The translations under genes were made by a program, and so were the position numbers. Below are positions 53,065 through 61,837 of a stretch of DNA of 64,000 nucleotides, piece after piece. How positions within the stretch are numbered: position 1 is the first letter of the stretch; every line of letters begins with the position of its first letter. A model generated the notes under the pieces. That model did no database searches. It worked only from the letters and a program-made list of their open reading frames with translations, and had not been told where the DNA came from. The stretch comes from UMGS1590 sp963558655. Its GTDB lineage: Bacteria > Bacillota > Peptococcia > Peptococcales > Peptococcaceae. Where the stretch lies: positions 124,001 through 188,000 of the forward strand of contig CAUWHJ010000001.1 in the NCBI GenBank assembly GCA_963558655.1. Reading direction: 5' to 3'.

Positions 53065-53562
53065 TTATTTGTTGTTAAATTTGTCAAGCAAACCACGGGC
53101 TTTGAAGGCTTTTAGAAGTAGTGCACTGGCTGTGGCGCCGACGAGGGTTGAGAGAAGAAAACTTGGTACATAGCCAAAGAGGGCTACTTTTGTGCCGAGA
53201 AATGGCAGAGCTATCAGGGCGGCGAGCATGGCGCCGAGGATGCCTGTGCCAAAGACTTCGCCAATGGCTGCAGCAGCGAGATTAGGAAAGCGTCGGTAAA
53301 TGAGTCCTGCTAACAGAGCGCCGACCATACTGCCGGGAAAGGCCATGATGGAGCCGGTGCCTATGAGGTTGCGAATGATGGAGGTGATAAAGGCGCAGCC
53401 GAGCGCATACCACGGACCCAAGGTGACGGCTGTGAGGACGTTCATAAAGTGCTGCACGGGAGCTGCTTTGGCAAGCCCGACGGGGATGATGATAAGGGCG
53501 CCGCCGACAACGCTGATGGCGATGAAAAGGCCGGCGAGCACCAGTTTTTTTGTGTTGTTCAT
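53065..53562 (-). CDS. thiW: ThiW, ECF S component for a thiazole or thiamine precursor
   Basis: 165 residues, five to six hydrophobic segments. KAAPVQHFMNVLTAVTLGPWYALGCAF and IGTGSIMAFPGSMVGALLAGL are ThiW hallmarks. Thought to take up the thiazole moiety with a shared EcfAT module. First gene after the TPP riboswitch, which supports the assignment; AAAGGAGC precedes ATG 53562. Confidence 0.93.
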   Translation of the reverse strand: MNNTKKLVLAGLFIAISVVGGALIIIPVGLAKAAPVQHFMNVLTAVTLGPWYALGCAFITSIIRNLIGTGSIMAFPGSMVGALLAGLIYRRFPNLAAAAIGEVFGTGILGAMLAALIALPFLGTKVALFGYVPSFLLSTLVGATASALLLKAFKARGLLDKFNNK

Positions 53563-53585
53563 TGATGGTTGCTCCTTTCTTGAAA

Positions 53586-53617
53586 AAGAAAAACGCCTGT
53601 GTAAAACACAGGCGTTT
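53586..53617 (-). terminator. Expression-platform terminator of TPP riboswitch
   Basis: AAACGCCTGTGT/ACACAGGCGTTT hairpin followed on the minus strand by TTTTT, between the aptamer and thiW. Confidence 0.85.
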
Positions 53618-53627
53618 GCTAAGATCG

Positions 53628-53708
53628 ATCACTTCCCTACGCTGGCATGACCCAGATCAGGTTCAAGGAGTACGTTCTCAGTCCGCTTTGCGGACACCTC
53701 CAGTGTTT
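53628..53708 (-). promoter_or_regulatory. TPP riboswitch
   Basis: On the minus strand: GGAGGTGTCC, the conserved ACTGAGAA, then CCTTGAACCTGATCTGG and CCAGCGTAGGGAAG, the full THI-box core. TPP binding should stabilise the terminator and shut off thiW-thiD-SWIM. A TATACT -10 lies just upstream at about 53721-53726. Confidence 0.96.
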
Positions 53709-53792
53709 CAATGCTCTTAGTATAGCACGGTTTGGTGTACTTTTACAGATGTGGTACAAAAAAAGTGAAAATACACGTTGTTTACATGTTTC

Positions 53793-55451
53793 TCAAGAAA
53801 GTTTGCTTTGCGTGTAAAGTTTGGCACCGCCGCCAACATTGATGGCGGTGATGCCGTTTTGCTGCAGAATGCGGCAGGCAATGTGGCCACGCAGACCTAC
53901 CATGCAGGATACGTACACAGGGCCGTCTTTTGGCACTTCGTTAAGACGTTTACGCAGTTCTGGCAAAGGAATGTTGAGGGTGGCTGGCAGCGGTACTTTT
54001 TCGGTTTCTTTTTTACCGCGTACATCGAGCACCGTAGCGCCTTGGGCGAGCAGGCTTTCGATGTGGGCTGCATCGTCGTAGTAGGCTTCGCCGTTTGCCA
54101 GATTTTCTGCAATGTAACCGGCGTAGTTGACAGCAGATTTTGCCGTGTTGAATGGTGGTGCATAGCAAAGTTCTACATCAGCGAGATCATAAACGGTCAT
54201 GTTTCCGGCGATGGCGGTGGCGATGACGTCGATGGTTTTGTCAATACCCATATCCTGGCCAACTGCTTGTGCGCCGTAGAGTTTGCCATCTTCCGGATTA
54301 AAGAGCACTTTCAGACTGATTTGGGAAGCCCCAGGATAATAGGTGGCATGGTTGGCTGGATAAAGATGAATGGAGCGGTAGTTGACGCCCATCTGCTTGA
54401 GCTGTTTTTCGTTTTTGCCGGTAGAGGCTGCCTGCACTTTGAACACACGAACGATGGAGCTGCCAAGGCTGCCTTTGTAGTGCTTATCGGCGCCGCAGAT
54501 GATATCGGCAACCATGCGTCCCATGCGATTGGCAGGACCAGCCAGCGGAATTTGCACTTTTTCGCCAAAGATGCGGTCAGTGGTTTCGATGGCATCGCCG
54601 ATGGCATAGAGATCGTCGGCACCAGCCACGCGGAATTGGTCGTCTACAATGATGGCGCCACGTTCATTGGTGGCAAGGCCGGCGTCTTTGATGAGCTGGC
54701 TTTCTGGACGCACGCCGATGGCCAGTACAGTGAGATCGGTGGCGATACGGCTGCCGTCAGCGAGCACGACGGTCTTGCCGGCATCGTCAAAGCCTTTGAT
54801 GGCGGTGCCGAGGGTAAGCTGTACACCGTTTTTACGCAGCTCGGCAGCAACGAGTGTGGCCATTTCGGGGTCAAGGCTGGTCATGACTTGATCGGCTGCT
54901 TCCACAAGGTGTACATCAAGCCCTTTGTGGCGCAGGTTTTCAGCCATTTCTAAACCGATGAAACCGCCGCCAACCACAACAGCCGTTTTTGGTGCATTGG
55001 CGTCCATGAAGCCTTTGAGCGCATCAACATCGGCAATGTTGCGAATGGTAAAGACGCGGTCTTTGGCAGCATCAAGCCCATCGAGCGGTGGCACGATTGG
55101 TGAAGCACCAGGAGAGAGCACAAGCACATCATAGCGTTCCTGACGCACTTCGCCGGTACGCAGATAGCGCACGCTGACCGTTTTATCGGCAGGCTGAATG
55201 GCGATAATCTCTGCTTTCGTGTGGATTTCAAGATTGAACCAAGCGTTCATCGTTTTGACATCTTGCACCAAAAGCTGCTCGCGTTTTGGAATCACACCGC
55301 CAATATAATAAGGTAAGCCGCAGTTGGCGAAGGAAATGTATTCGCCGCGTTCAAAAAGGACAATTTCTGCTGTTTCGTCCAAACGGCGCAAGCGTGCAGC
55401 GCAGGAAGCGCCACCGGCAACGCCGCCGACAATTAAAATTCGTTTAGCCAA
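53793..55451 (-). CDS. CoA-disulfide reductase/NADH oxidase-rhodanese fusion
   Basis: 552 residues. FAD motif RILIVGGVAGGASCAARLRRL, single active Cys44 (FANCGLPYYIGG), NAD motif AVVVGGGFIGLEMAENL, a C-terminal dimer domain, then a rhodanese domain from about 465 with active Cys516 in VSCMVGLRGH. Family members reduce CoA disulfides or per-/polysulfides with NAD(P)H. The start is TTG 55451, 8 bases after GAAAGGAG. It is divergent from the fix operon, so both may answer the same redox cue (inference). Confidence 0.92.
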   Translation of the reverse strand: MAKRILIVGGVAGGASCAARLRRLDETAEIVLFERGEYISFANCGLPYYIGGVIPKREQLLVQDVKTMNAWFNLEIHTKAEIIAIQPADKTVSVRYLRTGEVRQERYDVLVLSPGASPIVPPLDGLDAAKDRVFTIRNIADVDALKGFMDANAPKTAVVVGGGFIGLEMAENLRHKGLDVHLVEAADQVMTSLDPEMATLVAAELRKNGVQLTLGTAIKGFDDAGKTVVLADGSRIATDLTVLAIGVRPESQLIKDAGLATNERGAIIVDDQFRVAGADDLYAIGDAIETTDRIFGEKVQIPLAGPANRMGRMVADIICGADKHYKGSLGSSIVRVFKVQAASTGKNEKQLKQMGVNYRSIHLYPANHATYYPGASQISLKVLFNPEDGKLYGAQAVGQDMGIDKTIDVIATAIAGNMTVYDLADVELCYAPPFNTAKSAVNYAGYIAENLANGEAYYDDAAHIESLLAQGATVLDVRGKKETEKVPLPATLNIPLPELRKRLNEVPKDGPVYVSCMVGLRGHIACRILQQNGITAINVGGGAKLYTQSKLS

Positions 55452-55896
55452 AATAAAAACTCCTTTCGTGTTCAATAGTTATTCTCATTATACGCAAAAA
55501 TCCCGGCAGCGGGTAGTATTTTTCCGGCGAGTGTGTGACCGGAAGGTGGCTTACAAATTTTTTATGCAAGAGTCAGGCGACTGAGTGAAAATCCATCATG
55601 GAAACAAATGTGTAAATTTTACATGGAGTGTGAGAAAGAAAATGGTCGGATGTTGACCAAAAAACGGCAATGTCATAAAAGATGAAACAATTTGAATCTT
55701 ATGTTAACACCGCCGTTTTTTTAAGATGCACAATGAGCAATTAGGTGTCAAAATTGAGTGAAAAAGGGCGAATTACCGCTATTGATGCGGTAAAGCGGGT
55801 AGGAAAAAGATTACGGAAATGGTGATTTCGTTGGCATAAATGATACAAATATAACTTTTAGTGAGAAATGTAAACGTATTTATAAAAAATACAGTC
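55452..55896. other. Long AT-rich divergent intergenic region
   Basis: The 660-base gap between the reductase and fixC (55452-56111) has no credible ORF. It holds a minus-strand TATAAT at 55487-55492 for the reductase and a hairpin at 55659-55721. The remainder is AT-rich with no recognised motif. Confidence 0.6.
55659..55721. terminator. Terminator-like hairpin in divergent region
   Basis: AAAAAACGGC (55659-55668) pairs with GCCGTTTTTT (55712-55721); inside, CATAAAAGAT pairs with ATCTTATG. Neither flanking gene reads into it from its 3' side, so it may end an unannotated transcript. Confidence 0.5.
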
Positions 55897-55925
55897 TTGA
55901 CGCAACCACAACAGTTTATGATAAT
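55897..55925 (+). promoter_or_regulatory. Promoter of fixC-fixX-etfBA
   Basis: TTGACG (55897-55902), 17 bases, GATAAT (55920-55925), leaving a leader of about 180 bases before fixC. Confidence 0.6.
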
Positions 55926-56111
55926 AATAATGAAGAACAATTGATTTGGCTGAAAGAGCTTGAAAATAACCTTTGAAATAATCTGAAAATTATTGTAAGA
56001 TAAGAAGGAAAACAAAATTGTCATTGTGCGTTACAATGGCAAAGGATTTTCGGCGCTAGACGCCAAAAGGTATGAGTTGTTTAATCTCAATTTTAAATGA
56101 GGTGGGAAAAC

Positions 56112-57392
56112 ATGTCAGAAGAAAGATTTGAAGTGATCGTCATTGGTGGTGGCTTAGCAGGTTTGTCTGCGGCATATCGTCTCTCCAAAGCTGGCCGTAA
56201 GGTTCTCGTTTTGGAAAAGGCCCCATATAGTGGTGCAAAGAATGTATCCGGTGGCCGTATCTACACCTACGCGCTTGATAAGCTGATGGGCGACGCTTGG
56301 AAAGATGCGCCACTTGAACGCGAAATCAATCAGGAATACCTGATGATGATGAACGATGAAGACGCAGTAATTATTGATACCACAACCAATGCACTGGGCA
56401 ACCAGTCTTACAGCGTGCTCCGCGAAAAATTCGACAAATGGCTTGCTGGTAAAGTTGAAGAAGCTGGCGGTCTTGTTATCGGCGGTGCTTGCGTTGATGG
56501 TCTCATTCGCAAAGACGGCCGTGTTTGCGGTGTAACCGTTGGCGAAGAAGAACTCGAATGTGATCTCGTTATTGATGCAGAAGGTGTCAATGCGCTCGTT
56601 GCTGAACGTGCCGGCGTGATTGATCCAATCCGTCTCGAAAACATTGCCGTTGGCGTGAAGTCTGTCATTCGTTTGAAAGAAAGTGTTATCAACGATCGCT
56701 TCAATACCGACAGCGACAAAGGTGTTGCTCTGCTCGGTATGGGTTCTGCTAACCAGGGCATCTTTGGTGGTCTCTTCATGTACACCAATAAAGATACCAT
56801 CTCTATCGGTTTGGTTCAGGATTCTAAAACCTGGAAAGAAAGTGGTCTGCATTTGCCAGATGCTATGGAAGCGCTTAAAGAACATCCAATCATTGGTAAA
56901 TACATCGATGGTGGCGAACTTGTTGAATACACCGCTCACTTGATCCCAGAAGGTGGCTATGATGCTTTCTCTGAATTCTGCGGCGATGGTATCCTAGTTA
57001 CCGGTGATGCTGCCGGTCTTTGCTTGAACCGTGGTTACACTGTTCGTGGTATGGACTATGCCATCATGAGTGGTATTGCAGCAGCTGAAACCGCTGAACA
57101 GGCACTTGCAAAGGGTATCTTCACAAAAGATTTCCTGAGCATGTACACTGCACGTCTTGAACACAATACTTTGAATGACTTCAAGACACTCAAGAAGGCG
57201 CATCACTATATGGCTAATTCTGAACACCTCTTCACGACTTATCCAAACCTTGCTATTGACGCTCTGCAGAGCATGTACAAGGTTGACGGCGGCGCCGCTC
57301 AGGGCGTTGTAAAGACCATCGTGAAGGGTCTGCCTAAGGTTAAAGTGTTTAGCGTAGCAAAAGACGCCATCAAGGGGGTATTATCATTATGA
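56112..57392 (+). CDS. fixC: FixC-like electron-transfer flavoprotein dehydrogenase
   Basis: 426 residues, ETF-quinone-oxidoreductase family. FAD motif VIVIGGGLAGLSAAYRLSKAG, KNVSGGRIYTYAL, GDAAGLCLNRGYTVRGMDYAI. In FixABCX it takes the low-energy electron from the bifurcating EtfAB and passes it to a quinone or other acceptor. GAGGTGGG precedes ATG 56112. Codon choice in this operon is strongly biased, implying high expression. The stop overlaps fixX by four bases. Confidence 0.93.
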   Translation: MSEERFEVIVIGGGLAGLSAAYRLSKAGRKVLVLEKAPYSGAKNVSGGRIYTYALDKLMGDAWKDAPLEREINQEYLMMMNDEDAVIIDTTTNALGNQSYSVLREKFDKWLAGKVEEAGGLVIGGACVDGLIRKDGRVCGVTVGEEELECDLVIDAEGVNALVAERAGVIDPIRLENIAVGVKSVIRLKESVINDRFNTDSDKGVALLGMGSANQGIFGGLFMYTNKDTISIGLVQDSKTWKESGLHLPDAMEALKEHPIIGKYIDGGELVEYTAHLIPEGGYDAFSEFCGDGILVTGDAAGLCLNRGYTVRGMDYAIMSGIAAAETAEQALAKGIFTKDFLSMYTARLEHNTLNDFKTLKKAHHYMANSEHLFTTYPNLAIDALQSMYKVDGGAAQGVVKTIVKGLPKVKVFSVAKDAIKGVLSL

Positions 57393-57694
57393 TGAAAAAA
57401 CTCAACATGGACGACCGCCTGGCGGCCGACCGTTTCGACAGTGATGACGAACACGCACATATTGTCATCGATAAAGAAGCATGCCGTACTTGCACTCATC
57501 GTGCCTGCACCTATAGCTGCCCTGCCGAACGTTACAAATGGGACGACATCAACGATATTATGACGTTTGACCATGTCGGTTGCCTCGAATGTGGGAACTG
57601 CCGTCTTGTTTGTGAACGCCTCAATGAACGTCGTCCTGGTTATGACTGGAATTATCCAACCCAGGGTCACGGCTTCTTGTCCAAGCAAGGCTAA
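57389..57694 (+). CDS. fixX: FixX-like ferredoxin
   Basis: 101 residues, two-cluster ferredoxin domain: CRTCTHRACTYSCPAERY and CLECGNCRLVCERLN. Works with FixC as its Fe-S subunit. Start ATG 57389 overlaps the fixC stop (ATGA); ATG 57392 is equally possible. Confidence 0.93.
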   Translation: MMKKLNMDDRLAADRFDSDDEHAHIVIDKEACRTCTHRACTYSCPAERYKWDDINDIMTFDHVGCLECGNCRLVCERLNERRPGYDWNYPTQGHGFLSKQG

Positions 57695-57746
57695 TCTATA
57701 AAAAGATCGTTGATATTTCATAACGAAGAAAGAGGAGCAGTGAACT

Positions 57747-58556
57747 ATGAGAATCTTAGCATGCATTAAACAGGTTCCGGATACCTCCGAAATTAAGGTC
57801 GATCCAGTAACCAATACCCTGATCCGTAAAGGGGTACCAAGTATTGTTAACCCAATGGACTTGAATGCAGTTGAAACTGCAATCACCTTGAAAGAACAGA
57901 ACCCAGATACCACCATCACCCTGCTGACCATGGGGCCACCTCCTGCAGAAGAAGCCCTTCGTGAATGCATCAGCATGGGTTGTGATGAAGCATATCTGCT
58001 TACCGACCGTGCATTTGGCGGTGCTGATACCTATGCAACCAGTTATGCACTGTATGTTGCAACCAAGTATCTCGAAGAAAAGCAGGGCGCTCCATTCGAC
58101 CTCGTTATTTGCGGTATTATGGCTGTCGATGGTGACACCGGTCAGGTTGGTCCTGAACTGGCTGAACACCTCGGCATTCCACAAGTGACCTATTGCATTG
58201 GCGCTGAAGTAAAGGGCGACAAGCTCGTTACCAAGCGTGCACATGAAATGGGTTATGAAATCCTTGAATCCCAGCTCCCTTGCTTGATTGCGGTTACCAA
58301 GGACATCAACAAACCACGTCGCGGTACCGTTCGCGGTAAAATCGCTGCTAAACGTGCAAAAGTTGAATGGATCTCCGCTGATATGCTCGGCGAAGCTCTT
58401 GACCGCACCAAGATCGGTCTGAAAGGTTCCCCAACCAACGTTCGCAGTGCACATCCACCAAAAATGCGTGCGCGTGGTGAAGACGTTACCGGTAAGGACG
58501 CAAAAGAATCTGTTGCGAACCTGATGGCGAAACTGACCGAAAATAACTTAATCTAA
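57747..58556 (+). CDS. etfB: Electron-transfer flavoprotein beta subunit (FixA)
   Basis: 269 residues. MRILACIKQVPDTSEIKVDP at the start, LLTMGPPPAEEALRECISMGCDEAYLLTDRAFGGADTYATSYAL, and GIMAVDGDTGQVGPELAEHLGIPQVTY, the ETF-beta signature with the FAD-site residues of bifurcating types. AGAGGAGCAG precedes ATG 57747. Confidence 0.94.
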   Translation: MRILACIKQVPDTSEIKVDPVTNTLIRKGVPSIVNPMDLNAVETAITLKEQNPDTTITLLTMGPPPAEEALRECISMGCDEAYLLTDRAFGGADTYATSYALYVATKYLEEKQGAPFDLVICGIMAVDGDTGQVGPELAEHLGIPQVTYCIGAEVKGDKLVTKRAHEMGYEILESQLPCLIAVTKDINKPRRGTVRGKIAAKRAKVEWISADMLGEALDRTKIGLKGSPTNVRSAHPPKMRARGEDVTGKDAKESVANLMAKLTENNLI

Positions 58557-58572
58557 GGGAGGCTGAAACAAC

Positions 58573-59583
58573 ATGGATTTGAAAGAATACAAAAACCTTT
58601 GGGTCTTCATTGAACAGGAAAACAATGAACCTAAAAACGTCGGCCTCGAACTGTTGAACGAAGCAAAACGCATGGCTGGCGAATGCGGCCAGGAAGTTTG
58701 GGCCATGGTTATCGGCTCTGACAACAAGAAATGCATCGAAGAAGCTGCTGCTTATGGTGCAGATAAAGTTGTTTCTGTTGAAGGTCCTGAATTTGAACAC
58801 TATGGCACAGAAGCATATTCTGAAGCTGTTATCACCCTGATTAACAAGCACAAACCATCCGCTATCCTCTTTGGCGCAACTTTCAATGGTCGTGACCTCG
58901 GCCCAAAAGTTGCTTGCCATATGCACACCGGCTTGACCGCAGACTGCACCGAGCTGGAAATTGATAAAGATGGCGTTGTAACCTGGATTCGTCCTGCACT
59001 CGGCGGGAACCTCATGGGTCACATCTACTGCCCTAACACCCGTCCTCAGATGGGTACCGTTCGTCCAGCCGTTTTCAAAAAGGCTGAACGTCAGGATGGC
59101 CGTAAAGTGCCTGTTATCAACGAAAAAATCGCTATCAAACCTGAAAACCTCCGCACCAAGTTCCTCGAATTCGTACAGACCGTTGATGATGGTGCTGTAC
59201 GCATCGAAGACGCTAACATCATCGTTTGTGGTGGTCGCGGCTTGGGCAAAGCAGAAAACTTCAAACTTCTGCAAGACCTCGCTGATGCTCTCGGCGGCGT
59301 TGTTGCTGGTAGCCGTAAAACCGTTGACGCTGGTTGGATGCCAGTAGCTCAGCAGGTTGGTCAGACCGGTAAGACTGTTAATCCAGACATCTTCATTTCT
59401 GTTGGTATCAGCGGTGCTATCCAGCATCAGGTTGGTATGGAAAAATCCGGTACTATCATTGCGATCAACAACGATCCAGAAGCACCAGTATTCGAAATCG
59501 CAACCTACGGCATCGTTGGTGACCTCTTCCAGGTTGTTCCAGCGCTGACCGAAGCTGTTAAAGAATACAAGAAAAACAAATAA
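58573..59583 (+). CDS. etfA: Electron-transfer flavoprotein alpha subunit (FixB)
   Basis: 336 residues. N-terminal ETF domain, then the C-terminal FAD domain VCGGRGLGKAENFKLLQDLADALGGVVAGSRKTVDAGWMP with QVGQTGKTVNPDIFISVGISGAIQHQVGM. With EtfB it can bifurcate NADH electrons between ferredoxin and FixCX. AAGGGAGG precedes ATG 58573, 16 bases after etfB. Confidence 0.95.
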   Translation: MDLKEYKNLWVFIEQENNEPKNVGLELLNEAKRMAGECGQEVWAMVIGSDNKKCIEEAAAYGADKVVSVEGPEFEHYGTEAYSEAVITLINKHKPSAILFGATFNGRDLGPKVACHMHTGLTADCTELEIDKDGVVTWIRPALGGNLMGHIYCPNTRPQMGTVRPAVFKKAERQDGRKVPVINEKIAIKPENLRTKFLEFVQTVDDGAVRIEDANIIVCGGRGLGKAENFKLLQDLADALGGVVAGSRKTVDAGWMPVAQQVGQTGKTVNPDIFISVGISGAIQHQVGMEKSGTIIAINNDPEAPVFEIATYGIVGDLFQVVPALTEAVKEYKKNK

Positions 59584-59604
59584 AACTCATACCTGAATTC
59601 TTTG

Positions 59605-59641
59605 AATATGCCTCATCGCTAAAGCGGTGAGGCATATTTTT
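59605..59641 (+). terminator. Terminator after etfA
   Basis: ATATGCCTCATCGCT/AGCGGTGAGGCATAT hairpin (one G-T pair) with T run. Confidence 0.85.
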
Positions 59642-59711
59642 GTGGCTTCTGACCGAGTTGTGACGCAATCATCACCCATTATGCAAGCGAAACGCTAAGC
59701 TGTTATACAAA

Positions 59712-59770
59712 AACCATGCCTTCCGGTATCATACAATCTGAACCTCTGCATGATACTGAAAGGCGTGGTT
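59712..59770. repeat. Imperfect inverted repeat
   Basis: AACCATGCCTTCCGGTATCAT pairs imperfectly with ATGATACTGAAAGGCGTGGTT across a 17-base loop. Part of the 393-base gene-free stretch 59584-59976. Confidence 0.5.
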
Positions 59771-59784
59771 CTATTTTATATGAA

Positions 59785-59834
59785 ACACAAACGCGCATCA
59801 GAAAACAACCTTGTTTTCTGATGCGCGTTTGTGT
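59785..59834 (-). terminator. Perfect 24-base-pair hairpin
   Basis: Arms 59785-59808 and 59811-59834 are fully complementary with only CC between. On the minus strand it follows the paralogue remnant and leads into GTTTCATATAAAAT, so it is probably that gene's old terminator. Confidence 0.6.
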
Positions 59835-59843
59835 TAGCAAGCT

Positions 59844-59948
59844 TTATTGTGGTTCCTTATTAAGCGCTTGATACTTATTTTTCAGCTCAAGCAAATGTTG
59901 CACACAAGGGGCAACAATCTTGTCATGGCAGGTACCGTCCGGCTGCTT
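59844..59948 (-). pseudogene. C-terminal remnant of a duplicated C_GCAxxG_C_C gene
   Basis: Minus-strand reading KQPDGTCHDKIVAPCVQHLL and then LELKNKYQALNKEPQ plus stop, clearly related to the end of the intact gene at 59977-60390 (VKPDGRCHDSIVAPCVHHLL...KYQALNNQQK). Nothing of the first two thirds remains. It looks like a tandem duplication followed by deletion. Confidence 0.88.
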
Positions 59949-59976
59949 CAGTTAAAGAACCGAAAACAACCCACGT

Positions 59977-60390
59977 TTACTTTTGCTGATTATTAAGCGC
60001 CTGATATTTATCCTTGAGTTCGAGCAGATGATGAACGCAAGGTGCGACGATGCTGTCATGACACCGCCCATCTGGCTTGACTTGCCAGCCTAGTAAGTCG
60101 CCGCAAAGCGTGTGATGGAACGTATCTTTGAACCATTGGGTGTATTCTTCGATGGCCTTAATCATTTGTTCTTTATCGTCGATGTATAATCCTAACACCA
60201 TTGCACCACCGGTGATGGCACCACATGTGAGCTGCGTACGCACACCCCAACCCAGCGCACGTAAAGCCTTCTGCGCCATCGGATCTTCTAGATTGAGTGC
60301 ATCCAGTCCAGCAAGCTGGTACATAATCTGCGTGCAGCAGTAATCCTTGTCTTTCTTCAAATCCTTGACCTGTTGTTCAATCGTGGCCAT
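59977..60390 (-). CDS. C_GCAxxG_C_C family protein
   Basis: 137 residues. Redox-type family with spaced cysteines: YCCTQIMYQLAGL, CGAITGGAMVLG (the name motif), LCGDLLGW, CHDSIVAPC. Members often sit with oxidoreductases and may bind a metal or Fe-S centre; the function is unknown. AAGGAG precedes ATG 60390. A paralogue fragment lies directly downstream. Confidence 0.86.
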   Translation of the reverse strand: MATIEQQVKDLKKDKDYCCTQIMYQLAGLDALNLEDPMAQKALRALGWGVRTQLTCGAITGGAMVLGLYIDDKEQMIKAIEEYTQWFKDTFHHTLCGDLLGWQVKPDGRCHDSIVAPCVHHLLELKDKYQALNNQQK

Positions 60391-60567
60391 AATGATCAAC
60401 TCCTTGTAATAATCCTTGACTTTATTTTAGCACAAAGGAGAAACGGTGTGGGCGATATTGAGACGATGTGTGTGCTTGAATTTTAAGCGGTGGTCATGGA
60501 TAATAAAAGAAAACAGTTTGAGATTATATACGATGACACTTAGTTTGTGTTCAGGAGGTGTTGTATT

Positions 60568-61601
60568 ATGAACGAAATAGATAAAAAGTCTGGTCAGTCA
60601 ACGAATGTGAATGAATCCACACAAATAGAAGATGTTTATCAATAAGTGCGTGGTTATGTCATCAATGCACAGCAGAAGGTTTATAAAGCAGTTAATGCGT
60701 ACTGGCAGATTGGGAAGGCCGTTTACTAAGCATGTGGTGAGAACGATCGTGCAGCCTATGGCAAGCAGGTGATTCAGTATCTTTCCAAACAATTGACCGC
60801 AGAATTTGGACAGGGTTTTAGCGAGCAGGGATTGAGAAACATGCGGCAGTTCTATCGCATGTTCCCAATTCGCTCCACAGTGTGGAGCAAATTGAGCTGG
60901 TCGCATTACAAATTGCTCATGCGCGTGCAGGATGAAAAAGCGCGAAATTTTTACACCGAAGAAGCTGCAAAGTCAGGCTGGAGCGTGCGCCAATTGCAGC
61001 GACAGATCAACACCATGTACTATCAGAGGCTGCTTGCCAGCCAGGACAAGCAGAGCGTGGCTGCGGAGATTGAAACGACTGTGTCAAAACCAGAGTATGA
61101 AAAGATCGTTAGAGATCCATACGTGCTGGAATTTCTCGATCTGCCGAAGAACGAGCATTTCTATGAATCCGATCTTGAGCAGGCGCTCATCGATCATTTG
61201 CAAAAGTTCTTGCTCGAACTCGGCAGAGGCTTCTCCTTTGTCGCCCGCCAGAAACATTTCAACGTCGAAGGCAGGCATTTTTATATCGACCTCGTGTTTT
61301 AAACTACATTCTGAAATGTTTTGTCCTCATCGATCTCAAAACAGAAGATCTCACCCATCAAGACATTGGTCAGATGCAGATGTATGTTAACTACTACACT
61401 CGCGAGCAGATGAACGAAGGCGACAACCCACCGATTGGCATTCTGCTTTGTGCCGATAAGAGCGGCATGTTTGTTAGTTATATCCTGCCGGAAGGCAACA
61501 CACAGATCTATGCCTCGAAATATATGGCCTACATGCCATCTGAAGAAGAATTGAAACGAGAACTGAATCTGGATGATTTTCAAAGATTTGATGCATTCTG
61601 A
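60568..61601 (+). pseudogene. DUF1016/YhcG-family PD-(D/E)XK nuclease, inactivated
   Basis: ATG 60568 has AGGAGG upstream. Frame reads MNEIDKKSGQ... then TAA at 60643, TAA at 60727 and a frameshift at about 61300. Around the stops the reading is EDVYQ*VRGYVINAQQKVYKAVNAYWQIGKAVY*ACGENDRAAYGK; the first stop fits a CAA and the second a GAA. At DLVF-TAA a single lost base separates the frame from NYILKCFVLIDLKTEDL, which continues to KYMAYMPSEEELKRELNL. The nuclease core (FYIDLVF...LIDLKT) is thus split. Intact relatives are DNA nucleases frequent in restriction-modification and defence loci. Confidence 0.9.
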
Positions 61602-61837
61602 TGTAAAAGAAAGAAGAAAATAGTAAAGATGGCGAGAGTATCGTTTTATTTGCTATGACAGGAGCGTGAGGTGAGGGTGTTTGGTTGTTGGAAGCAAAAA
61701 TGAGAGAGGTTGAATAGGAGGTGAAGAGCAAGGTTGCAGTGTTACTGTTGAGAAAAGAATGTTGTGTAGAGTAAAGAACAATCCAGTTGTGAATAGGCGA
61801 TAAGAGAATCAAAATGAGTATATCTGATGGAGGCTTT
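61602..61837. other. AT-rich intergenic stretch before the Abi gene
   Basis: 236 bases of purine-rich plus-strand sequence. No convincing promoter or hairpin was seen; transition from the 50% G+C backbone to the AT-rich island lies here. Confidence 0.5.

Noticed and set aside
53778..54953. 391-residue open frame on the plus strand opposite the CoA-disulfide reductase
   Set aside because: Antisense shadow of a gene whose motifs are complete; the translation is low in recognisable structure.
55779..56024. 81-residue hydrophobic minus-strand frame in the fix leader
   Set aside because: Composition simply mirrors AT-rich DNA and it overlaps the fix promoter; no start site signal.
60598..60906. 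Minus-strand 102-residue frame across the YhcG pseudogene start
   Set aside because: The plus-strand reading aligns with DUF1016 over its whole length; the reverse frame has no family resemblance.
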